Shown in pieces: positions 20,117 to 28,653 of a DNA stretch of 28,774 nucleotides (position 1 is the first letter of the stretch; each line of letters begins with the position of its first letter). Both the position numbers and the translations under genes were made by a program. The notes under the pieces were generated by a model. The model worked only from the letters and a program-made list of their open reading frames with translations, had not been told where the DNA came from and searched no databases. The stretch covers positions 1 through 28,774 of the forward strand of contig CAMIPB010000028.1 of NCBI GenBank assembly GCA_946223355.1, in the 5' to 3' direction. This stretch comes from an uncultured Corynebacterium sp. Lineage in GTDB: Bacteria > Actinomycetota > Actinomycetes > Mycobacteriales > Mycobacteriaceae.

Positions 20117-23100
20117 GTGCTGCCATTACTCGGTGCTTTAATCGGCGCCTCATTCCTCGCCCCGCTTCTCATTAAAGTGATCGGGCGACCCGCCTTTGGT
20201 CTCTTATCCCTCGTTCCGCTCGTAGGCTTTTTCTGGGTCCTTAATAAATTCACCGACGGAGCTTTCCACGACGGTGCCATGATCACGGCACGCTACGAAT
20301 GGATGCCAGCAGCACATCTAGGCCTTGACTTTCGTCTCGACGCACTTTCCGGTCTGTTTAGCCTTATTATCTTGGGCATCGGAGCACTCATACTCCTCTA
20401 CTGTTGGGGCTATTTTCCCCACATCAGAAACCGATCCGCAGGCTTCGCAGCGCAAATGGTCGCCTTTGCCACAGCGATGTACGGGCTGGTGATCTCCGAC
20501 AACATCCTTTTGATGTTCATTTTCTGGGAAATTACCTCCCTATTGTCATTCCTTCTAGTTAGCTATTTCGGCGAACGCGCATCCTCACGCCGATCAGCCG
20601 GCCAGGCGCTCATGGTTACCACTCTCGGCGGCCTCGCCATGCTCTTGGGAATTGTCCTCTTTGGACGCCAATCAGGCATCTGGCATTTCTCCGAAGTAGA
20701 TACCTTCACTGACGTCGCCCAAACCCCCTACGTGACCATCGCAATTGTGCTGATTCTGGCCGGCGCAATTTCAAAATCAGCGATCGCCCCTGCTCACTTT
20801 TGGCTGCCCGGCGCGATGGCCGCACCAACCCCCGTTTCTGCATATCTACACTCAGCGGCAATGGTGAAAGCCGGCATCTTCCTCGTGGCGGTGCTCGCAC
20901 CGTATTTCCAAGTAGTTACCTCCTGGCACCTCGTCATTATCCCCTTGGGATTATTCACCATGATTCTAGGCGGCTGGATGGCACTAAAGCAGAAAGACCT
21001 AAAGCTCATACTGGCCTACGGAACCGTATCCCAGCTGGGTTTTATCATGGCAATCATGGCAGTTGGTTCCCGCGAAGCGATGCAGGCGGGACTTGCAATG
21101 ACCTTTGCACATGCCCTGTTCAAGTCTGCTTTGTTCATGATCGTCGGAACGATTGACCACTGCACGGGCACACGCGACGTCGATAAGCTTTCAGGCCTGA
21201 GGAAAAAGGAACCAGGGTTGTTCCTGTTGGCAGCGATTTCTGCGGCCTCGATGGCGGGAATCCCGCCGTTGTTCGGCTTTGTATCCAAGGAAGCCGTGCT
21301 CGAGGCGATCTTGAACGAGGATCTCCTGGTGGGGATGCCACGCGCGATGATGACTGTCGCTATCGTCGTAGGATCCATCTTGACCATGGCGTATACCCTG
21401 CGGTTTATGTGGGGAGCGTTTGCCACCAAGCCGGTTGTTACCCAGCAGGAGGCGGGCCAGCGGTCCGGCACTCAGCAGCCCGACGCCCGGCGATCAGCCA
21501 CCGCTGAGACGAGCCCACTGTCTGAGGCCGTGGCCAACATCAAGCCGGTCAGCATTCTCCTGTGGGCACCACCCGCGGTAGTTACGGGATTGACGGTATT
21601 CTTCGGCATCTTCCCGCAATTGTTGTCCTATGGCATCACGCAGCATCTCAACTCCACATTTCCGCTGGCCACAGCAGTCGACGGGGCGCAAGAAGACTCA
21701 TCCCAGAAGGTTTCTGAGCTGGCACTTTGGCACGGGTTTAACATTCCCCTCGCTCTGTCTCTTTTGATTGTGGTGTGCGGAATTATCATGCACTGGCAAC
21801 GCGATCTGGTGGCTAAAGCACAGTTTGACGCCCCTGCGCTCGGATCAGCGGATGACACCTACGATTCTGTCTTGGCATTCCTGCGCAATCTTTCATTGCG
21901 CATCACCGCCAGCACGCAGCGCGGCTCGCTGCAGATCAACTTAGCCATGATCTTCGTCGTACTGATTGCGTTGCCAATAGTCGCGCTAATATCAGGCCAG
22001 CGCAATGACGTCACCATGATTCTGGCGGACAACATCTGGCAGGCCATCGCAGCGCTGATTATTATCGCTGCCGCCATCGCAGCCACTGTGATGAACAACC
22101 GCTTGTCCGCAATAATCATTGTGGGTATCACTGGTTACGCGCTGGCGTTTATCTTCGCTATTTACGGTGCAGCGGATATCGCACTGACTCAGCTGCTTGT
22201 AGAGACCATCATCATGGTTCTATTCATGCTCATACTCCGCAAAATGCCAGCTAATACGGACTGGCAACAAGACCCCAAAATCAAACGGCTTCGTGCCTGG
22301 CTCAGCATCGGTGTGGGTTTATCGGTGACCACAGTGGCCATGTTTGCCATGAATGCACGCACCGAGAAACCCATTTCCGAGTACATGCCTGAACTGGCCA
22401 AAGAGATCGGCCACGGCGCCAACACAGTCAACGTTTTGCTGGTTGACCTGCGCGCGTGGGATACCTTGGGGGAGATTTCCGTATTAGTTATTGCCGCGAC
22501 CGGCATCGCCTCACTCATTTACCGGACCCAGTCCTTCACCCGTGATTCGCGCCGTCCGACGCTACGTGTCACGGGACGTCGCTGGCTAGCCACGGGCGTC
22601 GAATCAGAAACTGCCCAAAACCGTTCCATCATGGTCGACGTTGCCACCCGCTTGCTTTTCCCCTCAATGATTGCGCTGAGCATCTACTTCTTCTTCGCCG
22701 GCCACAACGCACCAGGCGGTGGCTTCGCGGGCGGCTTGGTTGCATCGCTGGCGTTTACCCTGCGCTACCTCGCGGGCGGCCGCGCGGAACTCGAAGAAGC
22801 GTTGCCTGTCGACGCCGGCCGTATTCTCGGCGCTGGCCTGTTCATTTCCACGGCCATGGCGATCATCCCGATGTTCTTCAAGCTCCCCGTGCTGTCCACT
22901 GCCTACACCAAGGTGCCGGTGCCTTTAATCGGCGATGTTTCACTGCCTTCGGCGTTAGGTTTTGACCTCGGCGTTTATCTCATCGTGGTGGGCTTAACTC
23001 TCTATATCCTCACGTCGATGGGCGGCCAACTCGACCGCGAAGAGGACATGCGTAAGCAACGAGCCCGCGACCGAGCACGCAACCTGGCACGACAAAACAA

Positions 23101-23158
23101 GCGCCGCGAGATGCAGCGCAAACAGGCGCAGGTGCAGGAGGTGCGCAATGGCCGCTAA
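20117..23158 (+). CDS. mnhA: Mrp/Mnh cation antiporter subunit A with fused subunit B domain
   Basis: The 1013-residue membrane protein is the large subunit of a Mrp-type Na+/H+ antiporter, related to complex I subunit NuoL. The proton-channel part carries FIFWEITSLLSFLLVSYF (Glu138), SKSAIAPAHFWLPGAMAAPTPVSAYLHSAAMVKAG (Lys251) and the GMAGIPPLFGF-like segment AGIPPLFGFVSKEA. From about residue 620 the MrpA-specific extension follows with the DIALTQLLVETIIMV signature. Residues about 838-1000 are a full MnhB domain (VDVATRLLFPSMIAL, APGGGFAGGLVASLAF), so B is fused rather than separate. The start is GTG. The end overlaps mnhC by 11 bases. The tail after about 965 is rich in Arg and Gln. Confidence 0.92.
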   Translation: MLPLLGALIGASFLAPLLIKVIGRPAFGLLSLVPLVGFFWVLNKFTDGAFHDGAMITARYEWMPAAHLGLDFRLDALSGLFSLIILGIGALILLYCWGYFPHIRNRSAGFAAQMVAFATAMYGLVISDNILLMFIFWEITSLLSFLLVSYFGERASSRRSAGQALMVTTLGGLAMLLGIVLFGRQSGIWHFSEVDTFTDVAQTPYVTIAIVLILAGAISKSAIAPAHFWLPGAMAAPTPVSAYLHSAAMVKAGIFLVAVLAPYFQVVTSWHLVIIPLGLFTMILGGWMALKQKDLKLILAYGTVSQLGFIMAIMAVGSREAMQAGLAMTFAHALFKSALFMIVGTIDHCTGTRDVDKLSGLRKKEPGLFLLAAISAASMAGIPPLFGFVSKEAVLEAILNEDLLVGMPRAMMTVAIVVGSILTMAYTLRFMWGAFATKPVVTQQEAGQRSGTQQPDARRSATAETSPLSEAVANIKPVSILLWAPPAVVTGLTVFFGIFPQLLSYGITQHLNSTFPLATAVDGAQEDSSQKVSELALWHGFNIPLALSLLIVVCGIIMHWQRDLVAKAQFDAPALGSADDTYDSVLAFLRNLSLRITASTQRGSLQINLAMIFVVLIALPIVALISGQRNDVTMILADNIWQAIAALIIIAAAIAATVMNNRLSAIIIVGITGYALAFIFAIYGAADIALTQLLVETIIMVLFMLILRKMPANTDWQQDPKIKRLRAWLSIGVGLSVTTVAMFAMNARTEKPISEYMPELAKEIGHGANTVNVLLVDLRAWDTLGEISVLVIAATGIASLIYRTQSFTRDSRRPTLRVTGRRWLATGVESETAQNRSIMVDVATRLLFPSMIALSIYFFFAGHNAPGGGFAGGLVASLAFTLRYLAGGRAELEEALPVDAGRILGAGLFISTAMAIIPMFFKLPVLSTAYTKVPVPLIGDVSLPSALGFDLGVYLIVVGLTLYILTSMGGQLDREEDMRKQRARDRARNLARQNKRREMQRKQAQVQEVRNGR

Positions 23159-23639
23159 TCTCTTCCTCTTGCTTGCCGCTGGCACGCTAATTTCCGCGGG
23201 CGTCTACCTGCTTATGGATCGCGCCATGACCAAAATGCTGCTGGGTATCCTCTTGCTTGGTAATGGCGCCAACTTGCTGATTCTGCTCGCTGGCGGTCGT
23301 TCCGGTTCCCCGCCTATCGACGGCCGTGAGTCCCGCATCTATGGCGATCAGATCGCGGATCCGCTGGCACAAGGCATGATCCTTACCGCAATTGTCATCT
23401 CCATGGCGTTAACCGGCTTCATCCTTACATTGGCATACAGACAGTACCGGTACCGCACCGCCGACGTCATTGAAGACGATCTAGAAGATACCGCAGTGGC
23501 AGCGCGCCCAACTACGGCGTCGGCACAGCCTGATCACGATGCATCAGATGATCCGGAAACCGGCCGCGCTACCAAGCGGGGCGATGATTTTGGACCACGA
23601 TCTTTTGAAGAACCAGTAAAGGGGGCAGACGATGAGTGA
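23148..23639 (+). CDS. mnhC: Mrp/Mnh antiporter subunit C
   Basis: The 163-residue subunit is a NuoK homologue with three membrane helices in residues 1-105. Family motifs are GTLISAGVYLLMDRAMTKMLLGILLLGNGANLLIL and DPLAQGMILTAIVISMALTGF. The start ATG lies within the end of mnhA, preceded by GGAGG. The soluble C-terminal 50 residues (rich in Asp, Thr and Pro) are longer than in many relatives and variable. It overlaps mnhD by 8 bases, which implies coupled synthesis of the membrane complex. Confidence 0.92.
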   Translation: MAANLFLLLAAGTLISAGVYLLMDRAMTKMLLGILLLGNGANLLILLAGGRSGSPPIDGRESRIYGDQIADPLAQGMILTAIVISMALTGFILTLAYRQYRYRTADVIEDDLEDTAVAARPTTASAQPDHDASDDPETGRATKRGDDFGPRSFEEPVKGADDE

Positions 23640-25467
23640 ATTGTTTGGACCATTCGCAGAGTCACTTCTGCCCTACATCAGTTTCCTGATCCCGCTTCCG
23701 GTTCTTCTGCCGGCACTCGCTGCGGCTGTATCGATGATGTTCTCACGGCATCCCGTGGCGCAGCGCTTCATCGCATTTTCTTCGCTGCTCGCGCTCGCTG
23801 CAGTCAATGTCTGCCTGATTGTCGTCGCTGATATTGAGGGAATACAAACCCTACAAGTGGGTGGCTGGGACGCACCAGTGGGCATCACACTGGTCGCTGA
23901 CCGACTCTCCGCTGTGATGCTATTTACCTCATCCGTCGTTCTATTTTGCGTGATGTGGTACGCGATTTCCCAGGGTATCCGCGACGGCTCCAAGGATGAA
24001 CCTGTGGCCGTATTTTCGCCGACATACATGCTGTTGACCATGGGCGTAAACGTGTCTTTTCTCGCAGGTGATTTGTTCAACCTCTACGTCGGCTTTGAAA
24101 TCTTCCTCGTCGCCTCCTATGTACTGCTCACCCTCGGTGCTTCTCCTGCCCGCGTGCGTGCCGGCGTAGGCTACGTGATGGTATCCATGGCATCATCGAT
24201 GATCTTCTTGTTCGCCCTGGCGATGGTGTACGCGTCCGTCGGCACCGTCAACATGGCACAAGTAGGCATCCGCATTTCCGACGTCCCCGAGGGCACCCGT
24301 GCCGCCATCTTCGGCACCCTCTTGGTGGCTTTCGGTATCAAGGCTGCTGTATTCCCACTTGACGCGTGGCTGCCGGACTCCTATCCCACCGCCCCTTCCC
24401 TGGTGACTGCAGTCTTTGCAGGCTTGCTCACTAAGGTCGGCGTGTATTCCATCATCCGCATGCGTACCTCAGTTTTCACAGACGGTGCTCTCGACACAAT
24501 GCTCATGTGGGTCGCGCTCGCCACGATGCTGATAGGCATCCTGGGCGCGATGGCACAGTCTGACATCAAGCGTCTACTTTCATTTACGCTGGTCAGTCAC
24601 ATCGGTTACATGATCTTCGGCGTTGGACTGGGAACCGCGCAGGGACTTTCAGGTGCCATCTTCTACGCGGTCCACCACATTCTCGTGCAAACCGCGCTGT
24701 TCCTCGTCGTGGGCCTCATTGAACGCCAAGCAGGCACCTCATCGCTGCGTCGCCTGGGGTCCTTGCTGTACACCGCGCCAATTATCGCGCTGTTGTATTT
24801 CATCCCTGCGATGAACCTCGGCGGCATCCCACCATTTTCTGGTTTTCTGGGCAAGATCATCCTTCTCGAAGCGGCCGCTAACGAAGGCACCTGGGTGGCG
24901 TGGGTTCTCGCCGCTGGTGCCGTCATTACTTCACTACTCACGCTCTACGTCATGGTTTTGGTGTGGTCTAAAGGTTTCCTTCGTGACCGCAACGATGCAC
25001 CCGAAGGTGACGTCGCGATTGCGCGTCCCGCTCCTCTGACCGAAGTCACCGACACCGTCAGCTTCTCCGAACGCGAGGACGTAGGCCGCTTGCCGCTGGG
25101 AATGGTCGCCTCTACGGCAGCACTTATCGCCGCTAGCACCGTCATTACCGTCTTGGCCGGCCCCATCTCTGGCGTGACGGGCCGCGCCGCCGAGTCCGCC
25201 CAAGACGACCGTATCTACCAGTACGCGGTTCTTGGCCTCCATAGCGACGCCCCGACCCGGCACCTCGACCCGAAGTCGCGCTACCGAGGCGGCGCCGATT
25301 CTCTCCAGAACCGAGACCAGCCACTGCCAGAGCCCGCCCCCGGCGTCTCGACGTCCCCCTCTACCTCCAGTGCTGCACACCACAGCTCCAAAGAGACCAC
25401 GTCTAGATCCACATCTCGCGACAAAGCCCAGCAATCCCGCGAGCCCCGAGAAGGGAGGCAACCATAG
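23632..25467 (+). CDS. mnhD: Mrp/Mnh antiporter subunit D
   Basis: The 611-residue subunit is a NuoN/NuoM-type proton channel protein. It shows the key Glu156 in LYVGFEIFLVASYVLL, Lys268 in AGLLTKVGVYSIIRM, the AFPLDAWLPDSYPTAPS-like loop VFPLDAWLPDSYPTAPS and NLGGIPPFSGFLGK. About 14 hydrophobic segments end near residue 515. The last ~95 residues are an unusual hydrophilic tail rich in Pro, Ser, Thr and Arg with no family counterpart I know; it should lie in the cytoplasm or be disordered. Its stop overlaps the GTG of mnhE by one base. Confidence 0.93.
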   Translation: MSELFGPFAESLLPYISFLIPLPVLLPALAAAVSMMFSRHPVAQRFIAFSSLLALAAVNVCLIVVADIEGIQTLQVGGWDAPVGITLVADRLSAVMLFTSSVVLFCVMWYAISQGIRDGSKDEPVAVFSPTYMLLTMGVNVSFLAGDLFNLYVGFEIFLVASYVLLTLGASPARVRAGVGYVMVSMASSMIFLFALAMVYASVGTVNMAQVGIRISDVPEGTRAAIFGTLLVAFGIKAAVFPLDAWLPDSYPTAPSLVTAVFAGLLTKVGVYSIIRMRTSVFTDGALDTMLMWVALATMLIGILGAMAQSDIKRLLSFTLVSHIGYMIFGVGLGTAQGLSGAIFYAVHHILVQTALFLVVGLIERQAGTSSLRRLGSLLYTAPIIALLYFIPAMNLGGIPPFSGFLGKIILLEAAANEGTWVAWVLAAGAVITSLLTLYVMVLVWSKGFLRDRNDAPEGDVAIARPAPLTEVTDTVSFSEREDVGRLPLGMVASTAALIAASTVITVLAGPISGVTGRAAESAQDDRIYQYAVLGLHSDAPTRHLDPKSRYRGGADSLQNRDQPLPEPAPGVSTSPSTSSAAHHSSKETTSRSTSRDKAQQSREPREGRQP

Positions 25468-26132
25468 TGTCTGAGACATCACCTGACACAGCATCCAAGC
25501 AAGAGGCTGAAAAGCGCGTCCACACCAGCAGCAACGTTGGAAGCACGGCTAAGCCTGTGAGCGGGGCGTCGACAAGCACTGGCCATCGCAAGAAACTGTC
25601 CCACAAATTCAGCGGCGCACGCCGCCGCATGCACCCCGTGTTCATTGTGTGGATCACCGCGATGTGGTGCATCCTTATGGGCGAGCTCACCATTGCCAAC
25701 CTCGTTAGCGGCGCACTGGTAGGAACCTTCATCGTATTTTCCCTACCCCTGCCTGCGATGCCGATTACGGGAATGCACATCAACTGGCTCAAGCTCATCA
25801 CCAACCAGTTAATCTGGGTCGTGGAACTAATCCAGGCTTCCTTTAAAGTCGCTTGGCTAGCGCTGCGTCCCGCACCGCCGCCCAAAAACGCAATTATCGA
25901 AGTTCCAATGCGCGTCGACAGCGAACTCATCCTGGCTTACGCTGTTGGCCTCTACAATTTGCAACCCGGTGGCACAGTCACTGACATAGACATCGCAAAC
26001 CGCATGCTTACCATCCATGTCCTGGACGGCGATGACGAAAGTGACATCGAGTGGGAAATAGCAGCCGTCGCCAAGCTAGAAAAACGTATGATCGAGACCT
26101 TTGAACTAGGCCACCAACGGAGAATGTCATGA
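25467..26132 (+). CDS. mnhE: Mrp/Mnh antiporter subunit E
   Basis: The 221-residue subunit has an N-terminal hydrophilic stretch of about 50 residues, then two or three membrane segments (from about residue 55 to 130) and a soluble C-terminal domain with SELILAYAVGLYNLQPGGTVTDID and IHVLDGDDE, typical of MnhE. The start is GTG at 25467, one base into the mnhD stop, with AAGGGAGG ahead of it. The end overlaps mnhF by four bases (ATGA). MnhE is needed for assembly of the antiporter in other bacteria and has no complex I counterpart. Confidence 0.9.
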   Translation: MSETSPDTASKQEAEKRVHTSSNVGSTAKPVSGASTSTGHRKKLSHKFSGARRRMHPVFIVWITAMWCILMGELTIANLVSGALVGTFIVFSLPLPAMPITGMHINWLKLITNQLIWVVELIQASFKVAWLALRPAPPPKNAIIEVPMRVDSELILAYAVGLYNLQPGGTVTDIDIANRMLTIHVLDGDDESDIEWEIAAVAKLEKRMIETFELGHQRRMS

Positions 26133-26398
26133 ATCCAGATATATATAACGCGTTCCTTATGGTCGCCGCTGTACTCATCACGCTCTCGTTCTTCATCATG
26201 ACCTGGAGAATTATCGTGGGGCCCAACTCACTAGATCGAATTGTGGGCATGGACGGGTTCGTCGCTATTTTTCAGTGCGCCCTAGCCACCTATATTTGCT
26301 GGTCACTCGACTCAACCGTCGTCAATGCCATGCTCGTGGTAGCGCTACTAGGTTTCATATCCACCGTGTCAGTCACGCGCTTTAGGAGGAGGGATTAG
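26129..26398 (+). CDS. mnhF: Mrp/Mnh antiporter subunit F
   Basis: The 89-residue subunit has three membrane helices and the family signature RIIVGPNSLDRIVGMDGF followed by a helix with NAMLVVALLGFISTVSVTRF. Size and order are those expected between mnhE and mnhG. It overlaps mnhE by four bases and ends two bases before mnhG. Confidence 0.92.
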   Translation: MNPDIYNAFLMVAAVLITLSFFIMTWRIIVGPNSLDRIVGMDGFVAIFQCALATYICWSLDSTVVNAMLVVALLGFISTVSVTRFRRRD

Positions 26399-26400
26399 AC

Positions 26401-26892
26401 ATGACCGAATTGGTCCGAACATCTGCGTCACCTGGAGCGTCTGAATTGGTACAAACGGCGATGGGATCCCGCGACGCCAGCTTCACGTTAGCCGCAGGTC
26501 TAGACGCTGGGACTTTCTCCTTGATCGCCGACGTCACCTCCCTCATTTTCATCCTGCTTGGCTCACTTTTCATCTTTTCCGCAGCCGTCGGCGTCGCGCG
26601 CTTCGGCGATACAATGTCGCGCGTTCATGCGGTCACGAAACCCCAAACCACGGGCTTGCTGCTCACCATCTTCGGGTCTGCTATTCGCGTTATCGGCTCC
26701 CCTGAGTTCAGTGTCTCCCACCGCAGTGACCTCGGCATTCTTCTGCTGCTTATTTTGTTTGCGTGTATGACCTCCCCTGTGACGGCGCAACGCATCGGCC
26801 GCATTGCTCGTCGTGAGGGTCTCTACGGCGACGACGACGCCATGTCGCGCAATGACAAGCCAGCCGGCAAATCCATGCGAAGAAGAAAGTAA
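26401..26892 (+). CDS. mnhG: Mrp/Mnh antiporter subunit G
   Basis: The 163-residue subunit carries the MnhG core at about residues 45-130, three membrane helices with SAAVGVARFGDTMSRVHAVTKPQTTGLLL and a final ACMTSPVTAQRIGR. The first ~40 residues are an extension in which TELVRTSA and SELVQTAM reflect a duplicated 36-bp stretch. The C-terminus is short and basic. It closes the operon; I see no hairpin terminator in the 109 bases to the next gene. Confidence 0.9.
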   Translation: MTELVRTSASPGASELVQTAMGSRDASFTLAAGLDAGTFSLIADVTSLIFILLGSLFIFSAAVGVARFGDTMSRVHAVTKPQTTGLLLTIFGSAIRVIGSPEFSVSHRSDLGILLLLILFACMTSPVTAQRIGRIARREGLYGDDDAMSRNDKPAGKSMRRRK

Positions 26893-27001
26893 GGGCGCTG
26901 GCAACAAACCGCATCAATCATTCATGGATTATGTGACCAGTACACCTGTGCAACTTGGTTTACTAGCACGAAGGGGCTGCACGGGCGTACAGTAATGGTT
27001 T
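26893..27001 (+). promoter_or_regulatory. Spacer with possible leaderless promoter of the GT87 gene
   Basis: TACAGT at 26988-26993 ends 8 bases before the GTG at 27002 and no ribosome site is present, so the GT87 gene may have a leaderless transcript. The -35 region is weak. Nothing else is seen in this spacer. Confidence 0.4.
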
Positions 27002-28585
27002 GTGAAAAGGATTGTCGGTAATACTTCGGGGAACAATACGTCCAAACGTGTGCCGAAACCCGGGACGGCCGATGGCAGCGGCGATGCGATACATGCAGCA
27101 CGGAACAACGACGCAGCACAGGACAACATCGAAAAGCCTGGACCGAGCGGCATCGGTCTGGTCATTGCACTCCTTGCGTTGATTCTCGCCTTTATCCTCT
27201 ACCGCTTCCATATCTACGACGGCACCAACGCCCTTGCATGGCGCGTTCCTATTGACCTACGGATTTATCAACTAGGCGGCCGTGAAATAGAGACCCACCA
27301 ACAGCTTTACGACGACCCCCTCTACGGCCGCTTGCCCTTCACCTACCCGCCGATCGCCGCTGCCCTTTTCACCGCGCTTGCACACCTCAGCGACAATGCC
27401 CTCATCGCTTTCTGGCAGGGCGGCATGGCGGTGGCACTGTTCGGGGTCGTCTACATGGTTGCCCGCGAACGAGGCTTGAGCCGAAGCTTCTCGACGATCC
27501 TCTTCTCCGCCCTCTTCACTGCCTGCATGTTGGCAGTTGAGCCGGCGCACGGCACGCTATATTTCGGACAAATCAACATATTTCTGATGTTCTTGGTCGC
27601 CTTAGATATCCTGCCGCGCGGCCGGCAAGCTTTGGGCGAGGATTTGCCACACAGCGATCGCCGACTGCCGGGCCTGCGTCGTCTGCCGGGTTTGCGTCGT
27701 TTACCGGGCGTCGGCATCGGCATCGCGGCGGGACTGAAGCTTACGCCCGCCTACATGGGAATCATCCTGGTAGCCGAGCGGCGTTGGAAGGCGTTGGCGG
27801 GTGCGGTGGCGACGTTCGCGGCAACCGTCGCGGTGGGATTTCTTTTTGTCTCCGACGCAAAGGAATTTTGGACAAATTCCATCTTCAATTCTTCACGCGT
27901 GGGCACGCATTCCAATCCGGGCGCACAGTCGCTCCGCTCGGTATTAGAGCGGGAGCTGGGTGTGACTTCGACGGGTGTGTGGCTCGCAGTGTGCCTGGTG
28001 GTGCTGGCAATGACGGCGCTGGCGCTGCGTACAGCGATTCAAAAGGATAACCGCTCGATGGCATTGGCATTGACGGGCATTTCGTCGTGCTTAGTGTCGC
28101 CGTTTGCGTGGTATCACCATTGGGTATGGGTGGTGCCGCTGGCGGCGGCGATTCTCATTGACACGAATCGCTGGGTGGCTGCTCATTTGGGCGGGCCCGC
28201 CGCGACGAGACCCCTGCACGCGATGTCATCCGCGCCCACGGAGCCATCCACGCCCCCTGTGGCCGCAATCGCATCGGTCGCAGCGGCAGCTCTGGCTTTG
28301 TTCCCGTTTGTGTCGGCACCGTTCGCGTTTGGATTGTCAGCGTGGAGTTTGCGGGATTACGATGCGCTGCAGCCCTGGGGTGCGCTGCTATTCACCGGCG
28401 CTGGAGTCCTGTTCATCGCGGGATACGCGGCATTAGGGCTGCGCCGGGATCCCACACCTCAAGCGCTGCGGCGTGAGCCCACACCTCAAGCGTTGCGCCG
28501 GGAACCCGAATTTCAAGCGTTGCGCCGGGAACCCGAATTTCAAGCGTTGCACCGGGAGTCTCGCCAAGATTTAGATCACAACTAA
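27002..28585 (+). CDS. GT87-family (DUF2029) polyprenyl-phosphate sugar transferase
   Basis: The 527-residue membrane protein is a GT-C glycosyltransferase of the DUF2029/GT87 type, the family of actinobacterial alpha-mannosyl- and arabinofuranosyltransferases that use lipid-linked sugars on the outer face of the membrane. Motifs are an N-terminal helix at 51-69, the loop PIDLRIYQLGG with the likely catalytic Asp85, LPFTYPPIAA, GQINIFLMF and LKLTPAYMGIILVAERRW, plus about ten helices. It probably acts in lipomannan/lipoarabinomannan or arabinogalactan assembly, but acceptor and sugar cannot be told. The start is GTG. Two repeat expansions lie in it: a (RRLPGL)-like loop and a C-terminal tail of four 9-residue LRREPxxQA units that should be cytosolic or disordered. 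Confidence 0.85.
   Translation: MKRIVGNTSGNNTSKRVPKPGTADGSGDAIHAARNNDAAQDNIEKPGPSGIGLVIALLALILAFILYRFHIYDGTNALAWRVPIDLRIYQLGGREIETHQQLYDDPLYGRLPFTYPPIAAALFTALAHLSDNALIAFWQGGMAVALFGVVYMVARERGLSRSFSTILFSALFTACMLAVEPAHGTLYFGQINIFLMFLVALDILPRGRQALGEDLPHSDRRLPGLRRLPGLRRLPGVGIGIAAGLKLTPAYMGIILVAERRWKALAGAVATFAATVAVGFLFVSDAKEFWTNSIFNSSRVGTHSNPGAQSLRSVLERELGVTSTGVWLAVCLVVLAMTALALRTAIQKDNRSMALALTGISSCLVSPFAWYHHWVWVVPLAAAILIDTNRWVAAHLGGPAATRPLHAMSSAPTEPSTPPVAAIASVAAAALALFPFVSAPFAFGLSAWSLRDYDALQPWGALLFTGAGVLFIAGYAALGLRRDPTPQALRREPTPQALRREPEFQALRREPEFQALHRESRQDLDHN
27659..27712. repeat. 18-bp repeats in a loop of the GT87 gene
   Basis: Three 18-bp units (27659-27676, 27677-27694, 27695-27712) encode RRLPGL three times with small changes, just before the GLKLTPAY segment. 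Confidence 0.85.
28439..28560. repeat. 27-bp tandem repeats in the GT87 C-terminal tail
   Basis: Four 27-bp units at 28439-28465, 28466-28492, 28493-28519 and 28520-28546, and a partial fifth, encode LRREPTPQA or LRREPEFQA. Units three and four are identical, so the array expanded recently. Confidence 0.92.
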
Positions 28586-28653
28586 CCTGAGTCGCGATCC
28601 GCGCCCTACGGCTATCCTGCTTTCAAACCGTCAGAAAGGCGGCGAGGTTTCAC

